The notes beneath the pieces are model-generated. The model was not told where the DNA came from, searched no databases, and worked only from the letters and a program-made list of their open reading frames with translations. A stretch of DNA of 64,000 bases. It comes from Verrucomicrobia bacterium IMCC26134 (GTDB lineage: Bacteria > Verrucomicrobiota > Verrucomicrobiia > Opitutales > Opitutaceae). Made by a program: the position numbers and the translations under genes. Below, piece after piece: positions 34,879-43,884 of this stretch (the stretch's first letter is position 1; each line of letters starts with the position of its first letter). The stretch is from NCBI GenBank assembly GCA_000972765.1, contig CP011265.1, forward strand, positions 868,001 to 932,000, written 5' to 3'.

Positions 34879-37641
34879 TCAGGCGCGGAAGGCGTCGGTG
34901 AGGAAGGCGTTGAGTTCTATCTTGTGCAGCGAAAGGGCGCCGACGGCCGGGGAGGCGGCGGCTTCGCGGCCGACGTAGGCGGCTTTGCGGCCGAAGATAC
35001 GCTCGAGCTCGGGGGCGATGTAAGTCCAGGCGCCCATGTTTTGCGGCTCCTCCTGAACCCAGACGAGGCTGGCCTTGGCGTAGGTTTTGGCCAGGGCGGC
35101 GAGGGCGTCTTGATGCAACGGATACAATTGCTCGATACGGACGATGGCGGTGTCCTCGATACCGTTGGTGACGCGGTAATGGTGGAGATCGTAGTAAACC
35201 TTGCCGGAGCAAAAGAGGACGCGCTTGGCCTTTTTCTGGTCGGGCAGGAGGACATCGGGGAGGATCTCCTGGAAGGCGCCGGCGGTGAAATCTTCGAGCT
35301 TGGAGACGGCGAGCGGGTTGCGCAGGAGACTCTTGGGCGACATGACGACGAGCGGCTTGCGGAGCTCGCTCTTCATCTGGCGGCGAAGGGCGTGGAAGTA
35401 GTTGGCGGGCGTGGTGATGTTGGCGACCTGGATGTTGTCCTCGGCGCAAAGCTGGAGGAAGCGTTCGAGGCGGGCGGAGGAGTGCTCGGGGCCCTGGCCC
35501 TCGTAGCCGTGGGGGAGGAGGAGCACGATGCCGGAGACGCGCTGCCACTTCGACTCGCCGGAGGTGATGAACTGGTCGATGACGACCTGGGCGCCGTTGG
35601 CGAAGTCGCCGAACTGGGCCTCCCAAATGCAGAGCATCTGGGGGTAGTCGAGGGAGTAGCCGTAGTCGAAGCCGAGCACGGCGGCCTCGGAGAGGAGGGA
35701 GTTGTAAACGCAGAAGCGGGCCTGGCCCTCTTTCAGGTTGAGCAGGGGAACGTATTTCTCGCGTGTCTCGGTGTCGTAGAGGACGGCGTGGCGGTGCGAG
35801 AAGGTGCCGCGCTCGCAATCCTGGCCGGAGAGGCGGACGGGGGTGCCCTCGAAGAGCAGGGAGCCGAAGGCGAGGGACTCGCCCATGCCCCAGTCGATGG
35901 GGCCGCCGGTGAGGGCGGCGGCGCGCTGTTCGAGCAGTCGCTTGATCTTGGGGTTGGCGGCGAAGCTGGCGGGCAGGCGGGTGAGCCCCTGGACCACGGC
36001 TTGTAAAAGGTCCTTGGATACGTTGGTGGCGACCGGGGCGTGACTGTAGCCGGGCTGGAAGATCGCGTTTGATTCGCGGAAGGGGTTGCCGGTGACGCCG
36101 GCGGAGTGGCGCTTGAGCTCGGCCTGCTTGGCCTTCTCAAGGGAGGCGTCCATGGCGGCGGAGTATTCGGCCTTGATGGCGTCGGCGTCGGCCTGGGTGT
36201 GGGTGCCGGCCGCGATGAGCGTGGCGGTGTAAAGGGCGGAGACCTGGGGATGGGCGGCGACCTTCTTGTAGAGGGTGGGCTGGGTGAAGGCGGGCTCGTC
36301 GGCCTCGTTGTGGCCATGTTTGCGGTAGCAATACATGTCGACGACGGCGTCGCGTTGGAACAGGCAGCGGAACTCGAGGGCGAGGGCGGTGACAAAGCAG
36401 ACGGCCTCGGGGTCGTCGCCGTTCACGTGGAAGACGGGAGCCTCGATCATCTTGGCGACATCGGTGCAGTAGCGGGTGCTGCGCGAGTCCTGCGGGAGGG
36501 TGGTGAAACCGATCTGGTTGTTGATGACAAAGTGGACGGTGCCGCCGGTGCGATAGCCGGGCAGCTGGGAAAAGTTGAGCGTTTCTGCGATGACGCCCTG
36601 GCCGGCGAAGGCGGCGTCGCCATGGATGAGGAAGGGGCACACGCGTTTGCGCTCGGTATCGCCGCGGATGCGCTGGCGGGCTCGGGCCTTGCCCTCGACC
36701 ACGGGGTTGACGATCTCGAGATGGGAGGGGTTGGCGGCGAGGCGGACCTCGACGGTTTTTCCGGACGTGGTTTGGAGCACGGACTCGTAGCCGAGGTGGT
36801 ATTTCACATCCCCGTCGCCGGCCACGGTGTGGGGAAGATAGTTTTCCGAGAATTGCTCGAAGAGAACGTCGAAGGGCTTGCGCAGGATGTTGGTGAGGAC
36901 GGAGAGGCGGCCGCGGTGCGCCATGCCCATCACGATCTCCTCCACGCCGAGGTCGGCGCAGTGCTCGATGGTGGCGTCCAGCGCGGCGATCATGGTTTCG
37001 CCACCTTCGAGGGAGAAACGCTTCTGGCCGACGAACTTGGTGTGAAGAAACTTCTCGAACAACTCGGCCTTGTGGAGGCGGCGGAGGATTCGGGTCTGGC
37101 GCTCCTTGGTGAAAGACGGCACGTTTTCCACGGCTTCCATGCGTTTTTGCAGCCATTCGCGGGCATCGTGGTCCTGCACATGCATGAACTCGACGCCGAT
37201 GGTGCCGCAGTAGGTGCGTTTGACGGCGGACTGGATGGCGCTGAGTTTTTTCTGACCGCCGCCTTGGAAATTGGTGAGGGTGAAGCTCTGGTCCAGGTCG
37301 CTCTCTTCGAGGCCGAAGTTGGCGAGGGTGAGCTTGGGGTGGGCGGCGGGTTTTTCGCCGAGGGGATCAAGGTGTGCCTCGAGGTGACCGTGGGAACGGT
37401 GGGCGTTGATGTAGCGGATGATCTGGGCCTGCTTGTAGGAATCGACGATATGCACGCCGGCCGCGTTGGCTGCGGCGGTGGATGGCTTGGCGCCGGCCGC
37501 GGAAGTGGCGTTGCCCAAGGTGAAGCCCTGGAAAAAGGCGCGCCAAGTGGGGTCAACGGAGTCGGGATTATCGAGCCACTGGGTGTAGGCGGCCTCGATG
37601 AGGTCGGAGTTGGCGCGAGCGGCGACAGGAATGGAATTCAT
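34879..37641 (-). CDS. sucA: 2-Oxoglutarate dehydrogenase E1
   Basis: A 920-residue thiamine-diphosphate enzyme that decarboxylates 2-oxoglutarate and passes the succinyl group to E2. The N-terminal E2-binding stretch is AAYTQWLDNPDSVDPTWRAF, followed by VEFMHVQDHDAREW, GMAHRGRLSVLTN, GDAAFAGQGVIAETLN, and the C-terminal LLPHGYEGQGPEHSSARLE and WVQEEPQNMGAW. Length is typical. It is the first gene of the suc operon; a 170-bp leader to the divergent 90-residue gene presumably holds the promoter. Confidence 0.97.
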   Translation of the reverse strand: MNSIPVAARANSDLIEAAYTQWLDNPDSVDPTWRAFFQGFTLGNATSAAGAKPSTAAANAAGVHIVDSYKQAQIIRYINAHRSHGHLEAHLDPLGEKPAAHPKLTLANFGLEESDLDQSFTLTNFQGGGQKKLSAIQSAVKRTYCGTIGVEFMHVQDHDAREWLQKRMEAVENVPSFTKERQTRILRRLHKAELFEKFLHTKFVGQKRFSLEGGETMIAALDATIEHCADLGVEEIVMGMAHRGRLSVLTNILRKPFDVLFEQFSENYLPHTVAGDGDVKYHLGYESVLQTTSGKTVEVRLAANPSHLEIVNPVVEGKARARQRIRGDTERKRVCPFLIHGDAAFAGQGVIAETLNFSQLPGYRTGGTVHFVINNQIGFTTLPQDSRSTRYCTDVAKMIEAPVFHVNGDDPEAVCFVTALALEFRCLFQRDAVVDMYCYRKHGHNEADEPAFTQPTLYKKVAAHPQVSALYTATLIAAGTHTQADADAIKAEYSAAMDASLEKAKQAELKRHSAGVTGNPFRESNAIFQPGYSHAPVATNVSKDLLQAVVQGLTRLPASFAANPKIKRLLEQRAAALTGGPIDWGMGESLAFGSLLFEGTPVRLSGQDCERGTFSHRHAVLYDTETREKYVPLLNLKEGQARFCVYNSLLSEAAVLGFDYGYSLDYPQMLCIWEAQFGDFANGAQVVIDQFITSGESKWQRVSGIVLLLPHGYEGQGPEHSSARLERFLQLCAEDNIQVANITTPANYFHALRRQMKSELRKPLVVMSPKSLLRNPLAVSKLEDFTAGAFQEILPDVLLPDQKKAKRVLFCSGKVYYDLHHYRVTNGIEDTAIVRIEQLYPLHQDALAALAKTYAKASLVWVQEEPQNMGAWTYIAPELERIFGRKAAYVGREAAASPAVGALSLHKIELNAFLTDAFRA

Positions 37642-37812
37642 GGACGGGTTTTGCGAGGTAAGAGGGACGAACTATAAACGAAAATAATGAAGACAGGGAA
37701 TGCGGACTCTACGCAAAACCCTGCCGGGCTCAAGGTGCAAGCGGAGCAATTTGCAGGTTTGAGATTTGCTAACCTTCGGTCAGGGTGATGTTAATCAATC
37801 GAATAAGCCGAT

Positions 37813-38085
37813 ATGGAAACTGAGATCAAAGCCGCGCTAATGGCGCTCTTGGATGGTATTAAAAACTCTAACGGTCCGGTCGTCGCCAACCAGATGGCGC
37901 GACTGGATGAATTCGCCGCGCTGGGAAGGCTGACGCTGCATCCGCAACTGCTTCATTTTCTTGAACGTAGGAGCTATGCCAAGGCGGCCATGTTCCTCGG
38001 TGGCGAGCTGGATATCCCCGTCGGAGCATGTGGGGGCCGCGCGTCGCGACCGGAGGCCAAAACTCAAAAGGAGGGTCAGGCATGA
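37813..38085 (+). CDS. Uncharacterised 90-residue protein coupled to SUI1
   Basis: A small helical protein (METEIKAALMALLDGIKN, NQMARLDEFAALGR, LLHFLERRSYAKAAMFLGG) with no recognised domain. Its stop overlaps the SUI1 start as ATGA at 38082-38085, so the two are probably translated together. Conserved helices suggest a folded protein or a partner of SUI1. It is divergent from sucA. Confidence 0.7.
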   Translation: METEIKAALMALLDGIKNSNGPVVANQMARLDEFAALGRLTLHPQLLHFLERRSYAKAAMFLGGELDIPVGACGGRASRPEAKTQKEGQA

Positions 38086-38486
38086 GTCGGAGTGATAAGA
38101 CGAAAATCGCGACGGATGGAGGCGGCGCTATGGGTCAAAACCCCTTTGCGGCGCTCGGTGGATTGGGCGGATTGAGCGGTCTGCCGACCGCTTCAAAGCC
38201 TGCGACGGGCCCAGTTCAGGCCTCCGCTGCACCGGAAAAAAACCGCGGGCGGGTGGATGTCTTACGCAGCACCGCAGGGCGTGGCGGCAAGACGGTGACC
38301 ATCGCCCAAAACTTTACCGGCATCGGTCTTCCTGAGAAGGAGGCGCTTTGTAAAAAGATGCGGGGCGCGGCCGGTTGCGGCGGCACGGTGAAAGACGGTG
38401 CGATCGAGATCCAAGGCGACCAACGCGAGACGGTCATGCGGGTGCTGCGCGAGGCGGGTTTCCGCCCGGTGCTGGCGGGCGGTTGA
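38082..38486 (+). CDS. SUI1/eIF1-like translation factor (YciH family)
   Basis: A 134-residue protein. After a Gly/Ala-rich leader the SUI1 domain covers about residues 55-134: VDVLRSTAGRGGKTVTIAQNF, CKKMRGAAGCGGTVKDG, IEIQGDQRETVMRVLREAGF. The fold binds the small ribosomal subunit and resembles eukaryotic eIF1. Its start overlaps the stop of the upstream 90-residue gene by 4 nt. Its role in this organism is unknown; bacterial YciH proteins are thought to affect start-site fidelity. Confidence 0.88.
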   Translation: MSRSDKTKIATDGGGAMGQNPFAALGGLGGLSGLPTASKPATGPVQASAAPEKNRGRVDVLRSTAGRGGKTVTIAQNFTGIGLPEKEALCKKMRGAAGCGGTVKDGAIEIQGDQRETVMRVLREAGFRPVLAGG

Positions 38487-38510
38487 GGGGCGCGCGGGCC
38501 TGGCTTCTGA

Positions 38511-39395
38511 CTAAGCGGCGAGCCCGGCGGCGAGGGCCAGGGCACTGCGGGCGCGGTTCAGAATGTAGAGGTGGTAGCCAGGGGCGCCGTGCGCGAGCAG
38601 ATCGCGTATTTGATCGAGCGCCCAATCGACGCCGATAAACTCCACGACATCCCCGTCTTCACTGGCGACTTCGAGGCGGCGCATGAGCGTCGCGGGCAAG
38701 ACGGAGCCTGACAGGGTGGCGATGCGCTGGATCTGCTTGAAGGAGAGCACGGGCATGATGCCGGGCACGATGGGCACGGTGATGCCGGCCGCACGGCATT
38801 TTTCCACGAAACGGTGGTAGATGGCGTTGTCGAAAAACAGCTGGGTGGTGACGAAGGCGGCGCCGGCGTCGACCTTGCGTTTGAGGGCATCGAGATCGGC
38901 GTCGAGCGAGACGGCTTCCGGGTGCTTCTCGGGGTAGCCGCCGACGCCGAGACAAAAATCGGGGTGGCGGTTTTTCAAGAGGGTCACGAGCTCGTTGGCG
39001 TAGCGCAGGCCGTCGGGTGCGGGGGTGAAGGTGCTGGCGCCCTTGGGGGCGTCGCCGCGCAGGGTCATGATGTTGCGGAAACCATCGGCGTGGAGGCGAT
39101 CGGCGAGCTCGATCAACTCGGCGCGGTTGTGGCCTACGCAGGTGAGGTGAGGCATCACCGTGAAGCCGAGCTCATCCTTCAGGAAAGTGCTGACCTGGGC
39201 GGTGCGATCACGGGTGGTTCCGCCGGCGCCGTAGGTGACTGACACGAAATCCCAAGGGATGCGCTGCAGCATCACGGCGGTGGCGCGAAGGGCGGCGACG
39301 CCGGCATCGTCCTTGGGCGGGAAAAACTCCAAGGAGCGGAGCGGGCGGTTTTCCGAGAACAAGGCGGAAATGGGGCGGTCGGCGCGGGCGGGCAT
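38511..39395 (-). CDS. metF: Methylenetetrahydrofolate reductase
   Basis: A 294-residue flavoenzyme making 5-methyl-THF for methionine synthesis. Motifs include FFPPKDDAGVAAL, VSVTYGAGGTTRD, PHLTCVGHNRAEL, NIMTLRGDAPKG and TQLFFDNAIYHRF, with PIVPGIMPV in the C-terminal half. The ATG at 39395 (MPARADRPISALF) is chosen; the longer frame begins in repeat-like DNA. It is convergent with SUI1. Confidence 0.95.
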   Translation of the reverse strand: MPARADRPISALFSENRPLRSLEFFPPKDDAGVAALRATAVMLQRIPWDFVSVTYGAGGTTRDRTAQVSTFLKDELGFTVMPHLTCVGHNRAELIELADRLHADGFRNIMTLRGDAPKGASTFTPAPDGLRYANELVTLLKNRHPDFCLGVGGYPEKHPEAVSLDADLDALKRKVDAGAAFVTTQLFFDNAIYHRFVEKCRAAGITVPIVPGIMPVLSFKQIQRIATLSGSVLPATLMRRLEVASEDGDVVEFIGVDWALDQIRDLLAHGAPGYHLYILNRARSALALAAGLAA

Positions 39396-39442
39396 GGCGT
39401 GGGCGAAGGACGAAAAGAAGGGGAAGCGGAACGGAGTGTTTA

Positions 39443-39473
39443 ACCGCAACAGGCGCGGATGGACGCGGATAAA
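39443..39473. repeat. Degenerate GCGGAT-type repeat between metF and rph
   Basis: The run AACCGCAACAGGCGCGG then ATGGACGCGGATAAAG has the repeated CGCGGAT unit seen in many verrucomicrobial intergenic regions (recollection, not searched). It lies just upstream of metF. Confidence 0.35.
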
Positions 39474-39501
39474 GAGCCGGAGGACGACGGATCGCAAGAA
39501 A

Positions 39502-39533
39502 ACATATCAACGAATACGAATGCGTTGATATGT
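39502..39533 (-). terminator. Hairpin after rph, probable terminator
   Basis: An 11-bp perfect stem ACATATCAACG / CGTTGATATGT with a 10-nt loop lies 8 bp past the rph stop. On the minus strand it is followed by TTTCTT, a weak U tract. AT-rich stem, so only a moderate terminator. Confidence 0.5.
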
Positions 39534-39540
39534 GATCTGA

Positions 39541-40299
39541 TCAATCGAATTTGAGCAGTTCGCGGCTGAGGAAGGCGGTCTGGGCGGCGGCGAGCTCGCG
39601 GATGCCCTTCTGGGCGAGGGTGAGCAGGGTTTGAAACTCTTCGCCGGAGAAAGTGGCCTCCTCGCCGGCGCCCTGGATTTCGACGAAGCGGCCGCGGCCG
39701 GTCATGACGATGTTGCAGTCGACCTCGGCGTCCTTGTCCTCGACGTAGGGCAGGTCGAGCAAGGGGCGGCCGCCGAGCAGGCCGACGCTGATGGCGGCGA
39801 CGGAGTCGGTGAGCGGGTTTTCCTTGATGCGGCCCGAGTCGAGCAGGGTTTGCACGGCGAGGCGGGCGGCGAGGTAGGCGCCGGTGATCGACGCGGTGCG
39901 GGTGCCGCCGTCGGCCTGGAGGACGTCGCAGTCGAGCCAGAGCGTGTTCTGGCCGAGTTTTTGGAGGTCGATGACGGCGCGGATGGAGCGGCCGATGAGG
40001 CGCTGGATCTCGACGGTGCGGCCGTCGAGCTTGCCGCGGGAGATGTCGCGCTGTTTGCGCTCGTGGGTGCTGTAAGGGAGGAGTGAATACTCGGCGGTGA
40101 GCCAGCCGCCCGTCACCTTCTGCTGTTTCATCCAGGAAGGGACGTTGGGCTCGATGGTGGCGGCGCAGATGACGCGGGTGTCGCCGAAAGAGACGAGCAC
40201 GGAGCCGGTGGCGTGGGGGGCGATGCCTGCCTCGAATTTTACGGGGCGGAGTTGGTCGGGCTGGCGGCCGTCGGCGCGGAGTGAGGCGGGGTTGGACAT
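39541..40299 (-). CDS. rph: Ribonuclease PH
   Basis: A 252-residue 3'-5' phosphorolytic exonuclease that trims tRNA 3' ends. The N-terminus RADGRQPDQLRPVKFEAG, GSVLVSFGDTRVICAA, LLPYSTHERKQRDI, ADGGTRTASITGAYLA and DCNIVMTGRGRFVEIQG are all family signatures. The ATG at 40299 fixes the length; the longer frame is a GC-rich shadow. It lies 43 bp after hprK. Confidence 0.97.
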   Translation of the reverse strand: MSNPASLRADGRQPDQLRPVKFEAGIAPHATGSVLVSFGDTRVICAATIEPNVPSWMKQQKVTGGWLTAEYSLLPYSTHERKQRDISRGKLDGRTVEIQRLIGRSIRAVIDLQKLGQNTLWLDCDVLQADGGTRTASITGAYLAARLAVQTLLDSGRIKENPLTDSVAAISVGLLGGRPLLDLPYVEDKDAEVDCNIVMTGRGRFVEIQGAGEEATFSGEEFQTLLTLAQKGIRELAAAQTAFLSRELLKFD

Positions 40300-40342
40300 G
40301 GTTTTAGATAAAGGAGGGGGAGACGCGGGGCGGAGCCGGGTT

Positions 40343-41356
40343 TCAATGGGTGGTAGGCAGCGGGGAGCGGGTGCCGGAGCTGGGCTTGATGATACGCACG
40401 GGCTCCTCCGGTGTCTTCTCGGCCATGAAGGCGATGAGGCGGTCGTTGAAGGTTTTAGCGGGGTCGTGGCCCATGCGTTTGAGGGCCTGCACCATGGAGG
40501 CGACCTCGACGAGGCGGGCCATGTCGCGTCCGGGGCGGACGTAGAGATCGATGGCCGGCAGCTGGAGCCCGAGGATATCGTAGCTGGCCTCCTCGAGGCC
40601 GGTGCGCTCCTCCACGACCTCCGGGGTCCAGTCGCGCAGGGTGATGACCATGTCGAGGCGCATCTCGGGGCGGACGCTGCCGATGCCGAACATCTCCGCG
40701 ATGTTGATGATGCCGATGCCGCGGCACTCCATGTAGCCGCGGTTGAGCGGTCGGGAGGAGGCAAGCAGGTCGCGTTCGTCGATGAGTTTGACCACGGTGA
40801 GGTCGTCGGCGACGAGGGAGTGGCCGCGTTCGATCAGGGCGAGGGCGCACTCGGACTTACCTGCGCCGGAGTCGCCGCAGAGCATGACGCCGACGCCCCT
40901 GATATCGAGAGTGGTGGCATGGACGGTGGTGGACGGGGCGAATTCGTTGTCGATGCACATGGTCGCGAGGTTGACCCAGTGCATGGTGATCATGGAGGTG
41001 CGAAAGATCGGCAGATTGCGTTCGGAGGAGACCGCAAGCATGGCCGGGGTGGGATGGAAGTTTCGCGTGAGCACGAAGCACGGGATCTGGCGGTCCACCA
41101 TCTCGTGGAGAATCCGGGCCTGCTGGGCGGGATCGAGGGTGCGGAAAAACGTCATCTCGGCCGCGCCCATGACCTGGATGCGTTTGTTCGCGAAATATTT
41201 GAAGAAGCCGGTCAGGGCGAGGGAAGGGCGGTTGATGGAGCCCTCGCGGATGAGCCGGTGGACGCCGGCTTCGCCGGAGATGAGCTCGAGTTTGAGCTTA
41301 TGGCGGTAGCTCTCTAGAAAGTGGGCGACGGTGATTCCGTGGATGGCTTTTTGCAT
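40343..41356 (-). CDS. hprK: HPr kinase/phosphorylase
   Basis: A 337-residue bifunctional enzyme that phosphorylates a Ser of HPr. The C-terminal kinase has Walker A CGDSGAGKSE, the signature CRGIGIINIAEMFG, and DDLTVVKLID. The N-terminal regulatory domain (FFRTLDPAQQARILHEM) is also present. No PTS gene is next to it; instead it follows lptB by 84 bp, an arrangement reminiscent of the lpt-rpoN-pts-hprK order in Proteobacteria. ATG 41356 (MQKAIHGITVAHFLE) is preferred to the longer frame. Confidence 0.94.
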   Translation of the reverse strand: MQKAIHGITVAHFLESYRHKLKLELISGEAGVHRLIREGSINRPSLALTGFFKYFANKRIQVMGAAEMTFFRTLDPAQQARILHEMVDRQIPCFVLTRNFHPTPAMLAVSSERNLPIFRTSMITMHWVNLATMCIDNEFAPSTTVHATTLDIRGVGVMLCGDSGAGKSECALALIERGHSLVADDLTVVKLIDERDLLASSRPLNRGYMECRGIGIINIAEMFGIGSVRPEMRLDMVITLRDWTPEVVEERTGLEEASYDILGLQLPAIDLYVRPGRDMARLVEVASMVQALKRMGHDPAKTFNDRLIAFMAEKTPEEPVRIIKPSSGTRSPLPTTH

Positions 41357-41440
41357 GGTCGTCGGGGGATGCGGCGCGGGCGGACGCACCGTCGGGTTGA
41401 GGGGTGGTTAAGGGGTTGATGCGCGACGCGCAGGGCGGGC

Positions 41441-42193
<753 letters not shown>

Positions 42194-42199
42194 GGACGA

Positions 42200-42838
42200 T
42201 CAGCGGGCGGCAGGGCGGGGGAAGGTGACGGCCGGCAGCGGTTCGGCGACCGGAGGCGGAGTGGTTCCGGCCGCAGCGGCGGGGGTGGCGGAGGGCCTGG
42301 GTTTTGCGGTGGCGCTCAGGTCGCCGACGGCCGGTCCGGTGAGGCGGATTTTTTCCACGAAGACCTCCCGTTTGCTGCGAAAAAGAGTGATCTTTTCGCC
42401 TGCGCCGACCCAGCCGTTGCTGTGGTCTTTGAAGACAGGGTCACCGGTGAGAACCACCTTGTCCTCGCGGGGGAAAACCTCGGCGCGCTGGCAGGTGGCC
42501 TCGCGGTCGCCTTGCACGATGTGGACGTTGCCGATGGCGAGGATGAACTTGATCTTTTCGAGGTTGCCGACGGCGGCGGTTTTATCGCCGATGCGGCTGG
42601 CGGTCATCTCGAGACGGTCGCAGGTGATGCGAAGGTTGGTGCCGGTGAGCACGACGTTCCCGGTGGTGATGGCGAAGGTCTCGGTGTCGGAGGAGCTCAT
42701 CTCCAGGTGATCGCCAAATAGTTCGGTGGGCACCGCGGTGGCGTCCTCCGCCAGAGCGGCGGGGGCGGCCGCCCAAATAGAAACGATCCCTGCCAGGAGG
42801 GCGGAGTAGCGCGGGATTTGAGTAAGTGAGAGGTTCAT
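42200..42838 (-). CDS. lptA: LPS transport periplasmic protein LptA-like (OstA domain)
   Basis: A 212-residue exported protein. A signal peptide ends near AAPAALAE. The OstA jellyroll starts LFGDHLEMSSSDTETFAITT and continues NVVLTGTNLRITCDRLEM and IHIVQ-like strands. A Pro/Ala tail ends it. LptA bridges the periplasm for LPS. Its start overlaps the stop of the lptC-like gene by 4 nt (ATGA). Confidence 0.82.
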   Translation of the reverse strand: MNLSLTQIPRYSALLAGIVSIWAAAPAALAEDATAVPTELFGDHLEMSSSDTETFAITTGNVVLTGTNLRITCDRLEMTASRIGDKTAAVGNLEKIKFILAIGNVHIVQGDREATCQRAEVFPREDKVVLTGDPVFKDHSNGWVGAGEKITLFRSKREVFVEKIRLTGPAVGDLSATAKPRPSATPAAAAGTTPPPVAEPLPAVTFPRPAAR

Positions 42839-43326
42839 TTGATGACGTCGCCGATGGGGGCGCGGAAGATGATGTGGGCGTCGCGGCCGATGGTGAGTTT
42901 TTGCGCCTTGTGGTCGTAGGTCCAGTCCGCGCCGGTGACGGTGATGTCGGCGCGTTCCATGCGCAGGGTGTCGGCGCCGCGGGCGATCTGTTCGTCGGGC
43001 AGGAAAGTCGCCGATGGGGCGGCGAGGAGGGCGTCGATTTGCTCCTCGGCGGTGCGGGTGAAGAGCGTGAGTTGCATGTCGCGGACGTCGACCCGGGATG
43101 GGTCGGGTATCACGGCTTCGCCGGCGCGGAGCATGAATTCGCGGTAACCCTCGACAGTGAAGGTGGGCAGGCGGAAATTTTTGATCGGGGCGGCCGAGCG
43201 GATCTGGTCCGAATCCTTTTTAGGGACGACGGCTTTGACGGCGGGCTTTGCGACCGGTCCGGCCGGTGCCGCGAAGGCGCAGGTGGAGAGCAGGAGGCTG
43301 CAAAAAAGAGGAAGGCGGAAGTTCAC
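42835..43326 (-). CDS. LptC-like LPS export periplasmic protein
   Basis: A 163-residue exported protein starting at a GTG (43326) that overlaps the kdsC stop. The signal peptide ends at CAFAAP. The mature part has jellyroll-like strands (FTVEGYREFMLRAGEAVI, DVRDMQLTLFTRTAEEQ, MERADITVTGADWTYD). Its place between kdsC and lptA is where lptC sits in Proteobacteria. Domain similarity is weak, so the call rests mainly on context. Coupling at both ends supports a single operon. Confidence 0.6.
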   Translation of the reverse strand: MNFRLPLFCSLLLSTCAFAAPAGPVAKPAVKAVVPKKDSDQIRSAAPIKNFRLPTFTVEGYREFMLRAGEAVIPDPSRVDVRDMQLTLFTRTAEEQIDALLAAPSATFLPDEQIARGADTLRMERADITVTGADWTYDHKAQKLTIGRDAHIIFRAPIGDVIK

Positions 43327-43832
43327 GCGATGGGGGGGTGGCCCTGGGCGGAGAGGATGTGTTCACACACTTCCCGCACGGCGCCTTTGCCGGCGGGGCG
43401 GGCGGTGAGGTAATCGGCGGCGTCGAGGGCGGCGGGCATGGCGTCCGGGACGGTGACGCCGATCCCGGCCCAGTGGATGGCGGGGGCGTCGATATCGTCA
43501 TCGCCCATGTAAACGATCTGATCGTGGGAAAGTTCGAGTTCGGCGGCGAGCTCCTGAAGGGCGTCGAGCTTGTCGGTGCGGCCCTGGACGAGGTGGGGAA
43601 TTTGCAGCTCCTGGGCGCGGACGAGGGTGGCGCCGGACATGCGACCGCTGATCCAGGCGGTGGCGATGCCGGCCTTGTGCAGGCGCACCAGGCCCATGCC
43701 GTCGAGGATGGAGAATTGCTTCGTCTCCACGCCGTCGGACGAGACGTGGATGGTGCCGTCGGTGAGGATGCCATCGACATCCATGGCGAAGAGTTTGATC
43801 GAGGCCCAGTCGGAGGGAGGGATTTGTTTCAT
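43323..43832 (-). CDS. kdsC: KDO 8-phosphate phosphatase (KdsC-type HAD)
   Basis: A 169-residue HAD phosphatase that makes Kdo from Kdo-8-phosphate for LPS inner core. Motif I is FAMDVDGILTDG, motif II ISGRMSG, and motif IV VYMGDDDIDAP. Small C0-type HADs of this length are KdsC. It starts the kdsC-lptC-lptA-lptB run and supports an LPS-bearing outer membrane. ATG 43832 is chosen; the frame is open to 44168 but upstream is shadow. Confidence 0.9.
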   Translation of the reverse strand: MKQIPPSDWASIKLFAMDVDGILTDGTIHVSSDGVETKQFSILDGMGLVRLHKAGIATAWISGRMSGATLVRAQELQIPHLVQGRTDKLDALQELAAELELSHDQIVYMGDDDIDAPAIHWAGIGVTVPDAMPAALDAADYLTARPAGKGAVREVCEHILSAQGHPPIA

Positions 43833-43884
43833 TGTGATGGGGGAAATGACAAAGGAACCAGGCGGGAGAGGGGACGGTGACGGA

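Noticed and set aside
36106-37677. A 523-codon open frame opposite sucA.
   Set aside because: Gly/Val/Glu-biased GC-frame shadow of a gene with full 2-oxoglutarate dehydrogenase motifs.
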